From Agrobacterium fabrum (GTDB lineage Bacteria; Pseudomonadota; Alphaproteobacteria; Rhizobiales; Rhizobiaceae): 5,897 bases of DNA. This document shows positions 1 to 5,897 of this stretch, piece by piece (position 1 is the stretch's first letter; every line of letters begins with the position of its first letter). A program made the translations under genes and the position numbers. A model generated the notes under the pieces. The model was given only the letters and a program-made list of their open reading frames with translations. It searched no databases and was not told the origin of the DNA. The stretch lies in assembly GCA_003241215.1 (NCBI GenBank), contig QFOL01000278.1, positions 1 through 5,897 of the forward strand. The letters are read 5' to 3'.

Positions 1-632
1 CCGTGTCGTCCACGTTCTGACGCATGATTCCATCGGCGTTGGTGAAGACGGCCCGACCCACCAGCCGGTGGAGCAGATCGCTGCCCTTCGCGCCATTCCG
101 AACCTGCTCGTCTTCCGCCCGGCGGATGAGACGGAGACGGCGGAATGCTGGCAGCTGGCGCTGGAACAGAAGCATCGTCCGTCTGCCCTGGCCCTCACCC
201 GCCAGAATCTCGCTCCTTCGCGCAAGGAATATGAAGAGAAGAACCTGTCTGCTTATGGCGCCTACGAACTCGTCTCCGCCAGCGACGCCAAGGTTTCGAT
301 CTTCGCTTCCGGTTCGGAAGTCGAAGTGGCTCTGAAAGCGGCCGCAACGCTGAAGGACAAGGGCGTATCCGCCCGCGTCGTTTCCGTTCCCTGCTTCGAA
401 CTCTTCAAGGAACAGCCGGGAAACCTATCGCAACGCCATCATCGGCAAGGCTCCGGTCAAGATCGCGGTGGAAGCCGCCATCCGCCAGGGCTGGGATTAC
501 TTCATCGGTAACGATGGCGCTTTCGTCGGCATGCACTCCTTTGGAGCGTCCGCCCCGGCGAAGGATCTCTTCAAGCACTTCGGTATCACGGCAGAAGCTG
601 TCGTCGCCGCAGTCGAGGCAAAACTTGCGTAA
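1..632 (+). pseudogene. tkt: Transketolase, C-terminal part, frameshifted (5' end outside window)
   Basis: Transketolase is a thiamine-diphosphate enzyme that moves two-carbon ketol units between sugar phosphates, linking the pentose phosphate pathway to glycolysis. Reading from base 2, the window opens in the pyrimidine-binding domain with [16 protein letters not shown]. The His at 23-25, Asp at 47-49 and His at 59-61 correspond to the cofactor/substrate residues of the family, and the Arg of LTRQNLA (200-202) to the phosphate-binding Arg. The C-terminal domain follows ([13 protein letters not shown]). The frame holds to the Pro at 416-418. A surplus G in the GGG run 418-420 then sends it to a stop at 509-511. 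Reading on from 420 in the next frame restores the family C-terminus ([37 protein letters not shown]) to the TAA at 630-632. About 209 residues are recoverable; the family is about 660 long. Identity is near certain. Whether the frameshift is real or a sequencing error cannot be told here. Confidence 0.93.
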
Positions 633-648
633 GGGCTTCCCAAGCCCT
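632..648 (+). other. Small hairpin just after tkt stop
   Basis: AGGGCTT (632-638) and AAGCCCT (642-648) form a perfect 7-bp stem with a 3-base loop directly after the tkt stop codon. No T run follows, so it does not look like an intrinsic terminator. It could stabilise or process the mRNA between tkt and gap, but that is only inference. Confidence 0.4.
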
Positions 649-682
649 CACCATTCAGCAAAGACCAAGCCCATTCTTGATC

Positions 683-687
683 GGGAG
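683..687 (+). promoter_or_regulatory. Ribosome binding site of gap
   Basis: GGGAG lies 7 nt before the ATG at 695, which is good Shine-Dalgarno spacing. It supports the start that yields the canonical N-terminus [15 protein letters not shown]. Confidence 0.75.
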
Positions 688-694
688 ACTGTAA

Positions 695-1669
<975 letters not shown>

Positions 1670-1688
1670 GCAAGACCCGGTTCCATCG

Positions 1689-1725
1689 AAAAGCCGGCGG
1701 GAGCAATCCTGCCGGCTTTTTGTTT
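1689..1725 (+). terminator. Rho-independent terminator of gap
   Basis: AAAAGCCGGC (1689-1698) pairs perfectly with GCCGGCTTTT (1711-1720). The stem is extended inward by a G-T wobble and two G-C pairs around the loop AGCAAT, and a T-rich tail follows. It begins 20 nt after the gap stop, as expected for the end of a tkt-gap transcript. Confidence 0.88.
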
Positions 1726-1727
1726 GT

Positions 1728-1766
1728 AAAAAAATGCCGGCGGGAAACGAGGAAACCCGCCGGCAT
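1728..1766 (-). terminator. Rho-independent terminator on the minus strand
   Basis: ATGCCGGCGGG (1734-1744) and CCCGCCGGCAT (1756-1766) form a perfect 11-bp stem with an 11-base loop. On the minus strand the stem is followed by a run of seven T (the A run 1728-1734 on the plus strand). It would end transcription from the lipoprotein gene before it reaches gap. Confidence 0.8.
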
Positions 1767-1807
1767 CGATCCAGAAGCAAGGCGGGGGCTACGGATCGAA
1801 AACCATC

Positions 1808-1844
1808 GCCGTCTGAGGGCGGACCAAACCCTCCCTCAGACGGC
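1808..1844 (-). other. 12-bp perfect hairpin downstream of lipoprotein gene, possible weak terminator
   Basis: GCCGTCTGAGGG (1808-1819) and CCCTCAGACGGC (1833-1844) form a perfect 12-bp stem with a 13-base loop, 20 nt beyond the stop of the minus-strand gene. Only TTTT, set back by a few bases, follows on the minus strand, and no T run follows on the plus strand. It may be a first, weak terminator or an mRNA 3'-end stabiliser. It could also be a copy of a dispersed intergenic repeat, which cannot be judged from one window. Confidence 0.55.
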
Positions 1845-1864
1845 CGGATGACACGGGCCATCCG

Positions 1865-2128
1865 TCATTTTTTATTGTTGATGATGACCGGCCCCGAATT
1901 GCCCGCACTGCTCCAGATCGTATCGAAAGTCTGTTGCCGCAATTCGCTTTGCTGCATGGAAAGCTTCATCATGCAGTCGGCAAAATCGCGCGAGCCTTCA
2001 TAATAACCAAATGCACGGCAGCGTTCGCGTTGTGCGGCCATGTTTTCAGCTGTCTGCTCCGTGCTGGAGCAAGCGGAGACAGTTAAGGCCGCCGCCAGCA
2101 ATATGATAAATGTAGATATCCGTTTCAT
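1865..2128 (-). CDS. Small putative lipoprotein of unknown function
   Basis: This 87-residue protein starts MKR, followed by a hydrophobic stretch (about residues 4-16) and the lipobox VSAC with Cys20. That is a lipoprotein signal peptide, so the mature 68-residue protein should be anchored to an envelope membrane by its lipidated Cys. The mature part is hydrophilic and contains a CRAFGYYEGSRDFADCMM segment, with Cys37 and Cys52 flanking aromatic-Gly-aromatic and FA. This resembles a C-x2-[FY]-G-[FY]-x2-G-[ST]-x2-FA-x-C pattern that I recall from small uncharacterised proteobacterial lipoproteins. The two Cys could form a disulfide. I chose the ATG at 2128 because GGAG sits 6 nt before it and the signal peptide then begins with Met-Lys-Arg; an upstream in-frame Met at 2155 would add nine residues with no support. 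The gene converges on gap and diverges from the antiporter. I do not recognise a function. Confidence 0.8.
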   Translation of the reverse strand: MKRISTFIILLAAALTVSACSSTEQTAENMAAQRERCRAFGYYEGSRDFADCMMKLSMQQSELRQQTFDTIWSSAGNSGPVIINNKK

Positions 2129-2134
2129 CCGATG

Positions 2135-2138
2135 CTCC
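2135..2138 (-). promoter_or_regulatory. Ribosome binding site deciding the lipoprotein start
   Basis: Minus-strand GGAG (2138 to 2135) lies 6 nt before the ATG at 2128. It favours this Met over the one at 2155. Confidence 0.65.
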
Positions 2139-2451
2139 GGTAATGGGGAAAGCAATTCGGAAGCCAGAGCTAACGCAGCTGCATTGTCTCTATGTTACGT
2201 CGAAACAGCCACGGGTGAATTGTTTCCGCGGGGGTATCGACCGCTTCTCCGCGCCTTGCATGTTTTCGCCCGCAGGCCGAAAAATTCCCATGTCCTGCCT
2301 TTGTCTGGTCCATTTTGAAACGGACAAGGGAAACAGGGAAATGGTCGTGCGCAATGCACTTCGGCCCTGCCGTATCATTCGATACACCCCGCCTTGCGTC
2401 GCCTTTCAACGCCAGCAGAAACAGCGCTGACAGACCGCAACCCGTGGCGCA

Positions 2452-2479
2452 TTGACTGCAGACGCGCAGAGCATTCATT
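2452..2479 (+). promoter_or_regulatory. Possible promoter of the antiporter gene
   Basis: TTGACT at 2452-2457 matches five of six bases of the sigma-70 -35 box. The only -10 candidate at usable distance is TTCATT (2474-2479, spacer 16), which is poor. It would start transcription some 30 nt before the chosen start codon. This is a weak call. Confidence 0.25.
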
Positions 2480-2502
2480 GCAGCGGTCAACGCGGTTTGA
2501 AT

Positions 2503-2506
2503 GAGG
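2503..2506 (+). promoter_or_regulatory. Ribosome binding site favouring the GTG start at 2515
   Basis: GAGG lies 8 nt before GTG 2515 but only 2 nt before the in-frame GTG 2509. The spacing therefore favours 2515 for the antiporter. Confidence 0.5.
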
Positions 2507-2514
2507 CGGTGGAC

Positions 2515-4380
2515 GTGGAATCATTTTATTTTCTGTTGCTGGTGGCAACTGTTCTGGTTCTCGTCGCAGCTTTCTCGAGCCTCATCGCCTTCCGCTTCGG
2601 CGCACCCCTCCTCCTGCTCTTCCTGATGATCGGCCTTGTGGCCGGAGTGGATGGCCTCGGCATCGAATTCACCAACAATCCGCTGGCCTATATGCTGGGT
2701 TCGCTTGTGCTCGCCGTCATTCTGTTCGATTCCGGTTTCGGCACGTCCATCCAGTCCTTCCGGCTTTCCGCAGCACCCGCAGTGGCGCTCGCCACGGGCG
2801 GCGTCATCCTCACATCCGTGTTTTTCGCAGGCGCCGCCGCCCTGCTGCTCGGGCTTTCCTGGCTGGAGGGACTGCTGCTCGGCGCCATCGTCGCCTCCAC
2901 GGATGCGGCTGCCGTGTTCTTCCTGCTGCGTATCGGCGGCATCCATATCCGCGATCAGGTGCGTTCGACGCTGGAAGTCGAATCCGGCACCAACGATCCG
3001 ATGGCCATCTTTCTCACCGTCGCGCTGGTCGAAATCATCGCCAAGGGCCAGGGGCTTGCCGGCATCGACAGCGGCTTCCTGCTGCTTTTCATCGAGCAGA
3101 TGGGCCTCGGCCTGATTTTCGGCCTGCTCGGCGGGCTGATGATTGCCACCGTCGTCAACCGTTTCGCAGCCGACCGTGGGCTGGCGCCGATCTTCGGGCT
3201 GGCGCTGGCGCTGCTCGTCTTTTCCTTTACCGGCGCTATTGGCGGCAGCGGTTTTCTGGCGGTCTATGTGGCTGGCATCGTCGCCGGCAACCGCAGGGTC
3301 TTCGCCAAGGAAACCATCCGCCGTTTCCATGAGGGCCTGACCTGGCTTGCCCAGATCATCATGTTCCTGATGCTCGGCCTGCTCGCCACGCCGTCGCAAT
3401 TTCCGGCTATCGCCATTCCCGCCGTGCTGCTGGCGCTTTTCCTGATCTTCGTCGCCCGCCCGCTGGCGGTCTGGCTCAGCCTCATGCCCTTCAACTATAC
3501 CCAGCAGGAAACCTCCTTCGTGGCCTGGGTGGGTCTGCGCGGCGCGGTCTCCATCCTGCTCGCCATCATGCCCATTCTCGGCGGGCTCAACGATGCGCAG
3601 ATCTATTTCAACGCCGCCTTCATCATCGTGCTGGTCTCGCTGCTCGTGCAGGGCTGGACCATCAAGCCGGTGGCGACACGGCTCGGCCTGATCGTGCCGC
3701 CGCGCATGGGCGAGGTGGACAAGCTGGAGGTCGACCTCCCCGGCACCGCCAATCATGAGCTGATTTCCTACCGGGTCGCCAGGGGCAGCGCCATCATGCA
3801 GGGCGAGCGTATTCCGCGCTGGGCCATGCCTTCGCTGGTGGTGCGCGACGGCAAGTCGATCCGCTACCAATATGCCGGTCGGCTGCGGGAGAACGATCTC
3901 GTCTATCTTTTCATCGCCCCCGGTTATTCCCGCCTGATCGACCGGCTGTTCGCCAGCGCCCTGCCGGTCGCCGATGACGACGCCGATTTCTTCGGCACTT
4001 TCGCAATCTCGCCCAGCCGTCCGGCCAAGGAACTGGACGCGGCCTATGGCCCCGGCCTGCTTTCAGCCGCCGAACAGGCGATGAGCGTTGCGGAACTCAT
4101 CGAGGCGCGCCTTGCCGGGAAAGCCGATTATGCCGACCGCGTGCGCCTTGGCTCCATCGTCCTCATCGTCCGTACACTGGACGAGCACGAAGCCATCACA
4201 GGCGTCGGAATCTCGCTCGAACCGGTGGAACCGGCCACAAGCCTGCCGATCTTCATCAGCTTTTCGGAAATCCTCAACCGCGTGCGCAATTATCTGGCAG
4301 AGAAGCGTCAGCCCCGCGCCGAAAGCGTGGAAGAAACCGCCCCGGCCCCGGCCAGTTCAGTGAGAGAAAATGAGGCCTGA
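2515..4380 (+). CDS. NhaP2/CvrA-type potassium (sodium)/proton antiporter
   Basis: This inner-membrane CPA1-family antiporter exchanges cytoplasmic K+ or Na+ for H+, serving ion and pH homeostasis. From GTG 2515 it is 621 residues; E. coli CvrA is about 578. Residues 1 to about 395 are strongly hydrophobic, with roughly 12-13 membrane segments. Family motifs are clear: [15 protein letters not shown] (Asp130), [13 protein letters not shown] with the Asn160-Asp161 pair typical of electroneutral CPA1 exchangers, FARPLAV-like VARPLAV, and [13 protein letters not shown] (Arg342). A soluble TrkA-C (RCK-C) domain follows at about 400-485 ([11 protein letters not shown]...[12 protein letters not shown]), then a CorC/HlyC-type domain (about 487-575, beginning ADFFGTF) and a charged, Pro/Ala-rich tail. 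GTG 2509 is a real alternative: it gives MDVESFYF, which matches the length of the E. coli N-terminus (MDATTIIS). TTG 2452 is unlikely. The ion specificity (K+ versus Na+) is inferred from the family, so no gene symbol is given. pgk follows by 68 nt, so read-through is possible. Confidence 0.92.
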   Translation: MESFYFLLLVATVLVLVAAFSSLIAFRFGAPLLLLFLMIGLVAGVDGLGIEFTNNPLAYMLGSLVLAVILFDSGFGTSIQSFRLSAAPAVALATGGVILTSVFFAGAAALLLGLSWLEGLLLGAIVASTDAAAVFFLLRIGGIHIRDQVRSTLEVESGTNDPMAIFLTVALVEIIAKGQGLAGIDSGFLLLFIEQMGLGLIFGLLGGLMIATVVNRFAADRGLAPIFGLALALLVFSFTGAIGGSGFLAVYVAGIVAGNRRVFAKETIRRFHEGLTWLAQIIMFLMLGLLATPSQFPAIAIPAVLLALFLIFVARPLAVWLSLMPFNYTQQETSFVAWVGLRGAVSILLAIMPILGGLNDAQIYFNAAFIIVLVSLLVQGWTIKPVATRLGLIVPPRMGEVDKLEVDLPGTANHELISYRVARGSAIMQGERIPRWAMPSLVVRDGKSIRYQYAGRLRENDLVYLFIAPGYSRLIDRLFASALPVADDDADFFGTFAISPSRPAKELDAAYGPGLLSAAEQAMSVAELIEARLAGKADYADRVRLGSIVLIVRTLDEHEAITGVGISLEPVEPATSLPIFISFSEILNRVRNYLAEKRQPRAESVEETAPAPASSVRENEA

Positions 4381-4437
4381 CCGGCTTGCGTCGGCAATCA
4401 GGCATAGTATGGTCCCTGCCGAACTCGCAACAACATC

Positions 4438-4441
4438 AGGA
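4438..4441 (+). promoter_or_regulatory. Ribosome binding site of pgk
   Basis: AGGA lies 7 nt before the ATG at 4449 and fixes the start that gives the family-typical N-terminus [10 protein letters not shown]. Confidence 0.65.
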
Positions 4442-4448
4442 TCGACCT

Positions 4449-5651
4449 ATGCCCGCTTTCAAGACCCTCGACGACCTCAACGACATTGCCGGAAAGCGCG
4501 TTCTCGTCCGCGTTGATCTCAACGTGCCGGTTGCGGATGGGAAAGTGACGGACAAGACCCGTATCGAACGCGTTGCGCCCACCATTCTGGAGCTTTCCAA
4601 AAAAGGCGCCAAAGTCATCCTGCTCGCCCATTTCGGCCGCCCGAAGGGCGAGCCGGTTGCCGACATGTCGCTTTCGCAGATCGTGCCCGCCGTCGAGGAA
4701 GTGCTGGATCACGCCGTTTCCTTCGCAACCGATTGCACCGGCGCAGCGGCAGCCGACGCCGTTGCGAAACTCAACGATGGCGATATCCTGCTTCTGGAAA
4801 ACACCCGTTTCCACAAGGGTGAAGAAAAGAACGATCCGGCCTTCGTCGAGGCTCTGGCGGCCAATGGCGATATCTATGTGAACGACGCCTTCTCCGCCGC
4901 CCACCGCGCCCACGCCTCCACCGAAGGCCTTGCACGCCACCTGCCCGCCTATGCCGGCCGCACCATGCAGGCCGAGCTTGAGGCTCTGGAAAAGGGCCTC
5001 GGCCAGCCGGTGCGCCCGGTTGTCGCCATCGTCGGCGGCGCCAAGGTTTCGAGCAAGATCGACCTGCTGATGAACCTTGTGAAGAAGGTCGATGCCCTCG
5101 TCATCGGCGGCGGCATGGCCAACACCTTCCTTGCCGCCCGCGGCACCAATGTCGGCAAATCGCTCTGCGAGCACGATCTGGCCGAGACAGCAAAACAGAT
5201 CATGATCGAAGCCGCGACATCCGGCTGCGCCATCGTCCTGCCGGAAGACGGCGTTGTCGCCCGCGAGTTCAAGGCCGGTGCCGCCAATGAAACCGTCGAT
5301 ATCAACGCCATTCCCGCCGACGCCATGGTTCTCGATGTCGGCCCGAAATCGGTCGAAAGCATCAAGGCCTGGATCTCGCGCGCGGAAACGCTGGTCTGGA
5401 ACGGCCCGCTCGGCGCATTCGAAATCGAGCCCTTCGATGCGGCAACCGTGGCTGCGGCAAAGCACGCGGCCGAATGCACCAAGGCCGGCGATCTCGTCTC
5501 CGTCGCCGGCGGCGGCGATACGGTGGCGGCACTAAACCACGCCGGCGTTTCGGACGATTTTACCTACATCTCGACGGCGGGCGGCGCCTTCCTTGAATGG
5601 ATGGAAGGCAAGGAATTGCCGGGCGTTGCCATCCTTGCCGCCGCCAAGTAA
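4449..5651 (+). CDS. pgk: Phosphoglycerate kinase
   Basis: PGK reversibly transfers phosphate from 1,3-bisphosphoglycerate to ADP, giving 3-phosphoglycerate and ATP, in the cytoplasm. The 400-residue protein has the usual bacterial length. The N-terminal substrate domain shows VRVDLNVP (Asp23, Asn25), Arg38, AHFGRPKGE (His61, Arg64), [12 protein letters not shown] (Arg120) and [14 protein letters not shown] (Arg153), which together are the basic-patch residues that hold the substrate. The C-terminal nucleotide domain shows [14 protein letters not shown] (Lys199, Lys203), [40 protein letters not shown] (GGGD 354-357) and [19 protein letters not shown]. No key residue is missing and the frame is unbroken, in contrast to tkt and gap upstream. 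The open frame extends upstream to 4386, but those 21 codons have no family match, and AGGA sits correctly before 4449. A strong terminator follows, and aldolase, which makes the triose phosphates, lies next downstream. Confidence 0.97.
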   Translation: MPAFKTLDDLNDIAGKRVLVRVDLNVPVADGKVTDKTRIERVAPTILELSKKGAKVILLAHFGRPKGEPVADMSLSQIVPAVEEVLDHAVSFATDCTGAAAADAVAKLNDGDILLLENTRFHKGEEKNDPAFVEALAANGDIYVNDAFSAAHRAHASTEGLARHLPAYAGRTMQAELEALEKGLGQPVRPVVAIVGGAKVSSKIDLLMNLVKKVDALVIGGGMANTFLAARGTNVGKSLCEHDLAETAKQIMIEAATSGCAIVLPEDGVVAREFKAGAANETVDINAIPADAMVLDVGPKSVESIKAWISRAETLVWNGPLGAFEIEPFDAATVAAAKHAAECTKAGDLVSVAGGGDTVAALNHAGVSDDFTYISTAGGAFLEWMEGKELPGVAILAAAK

Positions 5652-5671
5652 ACTACCTTACTTGCCTGACA

Positions 5672-5710
5672 CGAGGCCGGACAAGCATCGCTTGTCCGGC
5701 CTTGTTTTTT
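5672..5710 (+). terminator. Rho-independent terminator of pgk
   Basis: AGGCCGGACAAGC (5674-5686) pairs perfectly over 13 bp with GCTTGTCCGGCCT (5690-5702) around the loop ATC. A G-T wobble and a C-G pair extend the stem at its base, and six T follow (5705-5710). It begins 20 nt after the pgk stop and separates pgk from fba transcription. Confidence 0.9.
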
Positions 5711-5734
5711 GGTAAGTGCGCTTGGGAGGAAAAG

Positions 5735-5769
5735 TTTCAAACGATTGAAATGATTTCAATCGTTTCAAT
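5735..5769. promoter_or_regulatory. Operator-like palindrome upstream of fba
   Basis: AAACGATTGAAA (5739-5750) and TTTCAATCGTTT (5754-5765) are exact reverse complements around TGA. The block contains three TTTCAA units (5735, 5754, 5763) and one TTGAAA (5745). Its left half, TTTCAAACGATTGAAA (5735-5750), is itself a near-perfect palindrome centred on CG (seven of eight bases match). CG-centred sites of this size are typical of LacI-family repressors. It lies 25 nt after the pgk terminator and 72 nt before the fba ATG. No T run follows, so it is not a terminator. The cognate regulator is unknown and the role is inferred. Confidence 0.6.
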
Positions 5770-5829
5770 GAGTTAGCGCGCCATTTCCCTGCCCTGGAAC
5801 TTCTGTTATCGGGAATTTATTGTGCCTTG

Positions 5830-5833
5830 GGAG
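5830..5833 (+). promoter_or_regulatory. Ribosome binding site of fba
   Basis: GGAG lies 8 nt before the ATG at 5842 and supports that start. Confidence 0.65.
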
Positions 5834-5841
5834 AATAGCAA

Positions 5842-5897
5842 ATGACCGAACGTCTCGAAGACATCGCAATCAAAATGGTCGCCGACGGCAAGGGCCT
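5842..5897 (+). CDS. Class I fructose-bisphosphate aldolase, N-terminal fragment (continues outside window)
   Basis: Only 18 full codons are visible, reading MTERLEDIAIKMVADGKG. This matches the start of bacterial class I (Schiff-base) fructose-bisphosphate aldolases of rhizobia, where the family typically continues with LLAADES. The enzyme splits fructose-1,6-bisphosphate into dihydroxyacetone phosphate and glyceraldehyde-3-phosphate, or runs in reverse for gluconeogenesis. The place right after pgk, a common rhizobial arrangement, supports the call. The catalytic Lys lies beyond the window, so the assignment rests on a short N-terminus and context. The terminator at 5672-5710 and the palindrome at 5735-5769 suggest it is transcribed from its own promoter. 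Confidence 0.75.
   Translation, partial: MTERLEDIAIKMVADGKG

Larger units (their letters stand above)
2129..2514. other. Divergent intergenic region without a supported gene
   Basis: These 386 bases separate the minus-strand lipoprotein gene from the plus-strand antiporter, so both promoters should lie here. Several overlapping open frames exist on both strands. None shows a Shine-Dalgarno site, a recognisable motif or family-like composition, and the base composition is less codon-structured than in the flanking genes. I see two short inverted repeats: GTGC-GCAAT-GCAC (2347-2359) and GTATC-ATTC-GATAC (2372-2385). Both are too short to call as operators. Confidence 0.5.

Noticed and set aside
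416..425. Programmed ribosomal frameshift in tkt
   Set aside because: CCG GGA is not a known slippery site for +1 shifting, no stimulatory structure is evident, and transketolase is not known to use one. An extra base in a G run is simpler.
2347..2385. Short inverted repeats GTGC-GCAAT-GCAC and GTATC-ATTC-GATAC as operators
   Set aside because: Stems of 4-5 bp are expected by chance in a spacer this long, and they are not placed near a convincing promoter.
2170..2490. Possible small genes in the divergent spacer (106 codons on minus, 92-95 codons on plus)
   Set aside because: They overlap one another, lack ribosome binding sites and show no recognisable domain or signal peptide.
2521..3870. 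Minus-strand open frame of 449 codons opposite the antiporter
   Set aside because: It is rich in His, Gln, Glu and Gly, typical of the reverse of a hydrophobic membrane gene. The plus strand has clear family motifs.
4385..4410. Promoter for pgk from CTTGCG and TAGTAT
   Set aside because: The spacing is only 14 bases and the -35 match is poor, so it is not supported as a promoter.
4386..4448. N-terminal extension of pgk from the first Met in frame
   Set aside because: The 21 extra codons have no family match, and AGGA 7 nt before 4449 fixes the later start.
4398..5465. Minus-strand open frame of 355 codons opposite pgk
   Set aside because: Antisense shadow of an intact pgk; no motif or start signal.

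Overview
The window looks like a central carbon metabolism locus from an alphaproteobacterium. It is most likely from the Agrobacterium/Rhizobium group. I infer this from the GC-rich codon use, the gene order tkt - gap - pgk - class I fba, and protein sequences that read like rhizobial versions of these enzymes. No species can be fixed from the sequence alone.

Layout from left to right on the + strand: the C-terminal part of transketolase (1-632, carrying a one-base frameshift near 419); glyceraldehyde-3-phosphate dehydrogenase gap (695-1669, with an in-frame TAA and about 12 missing codons near 845); and a block of three hairpins (1689-1844). Next come a small lipoprotein gene on the - strand (1865-2128), a 386-base divergent intergenic region, and a complete NhaP2/CvrA-type cation/proton antiporter (2515-4380). 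The window ends with a complete phosphoglycerate kinase pgk (4449-5651), its strong terminator, a striking palindrome (5735-5769) and the first 18 codons of class I fructose-bisphosphate aldolase (5842 onward).

Transketolase, GAPDH, PGK and aldolase link the pentose phosphate pathway with lower glycolysis and gluconeogenesis. Here an envelope lipoprotein and an ion antiporter split the set. tkt and gap are close enough (62 nt) to be co-transcribed and are ended by an intrinsic terminator. pgk follows the antiporter by 68 nt. fba is separated from pgk by a terminator and probably has its own control, with the palindrome as a candidate operator.

The most notable points are the two lesions in neighbouring housekeeping genes, 426 bases apart (local sequencing or assembly errors are the simplest explanation, real mutations the alternative), and the operator-like palindrome upstream of fba. 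I see no mobile element, CRISPR array, tRNA or rRNA, and no clear sign of a new multi-gene system.
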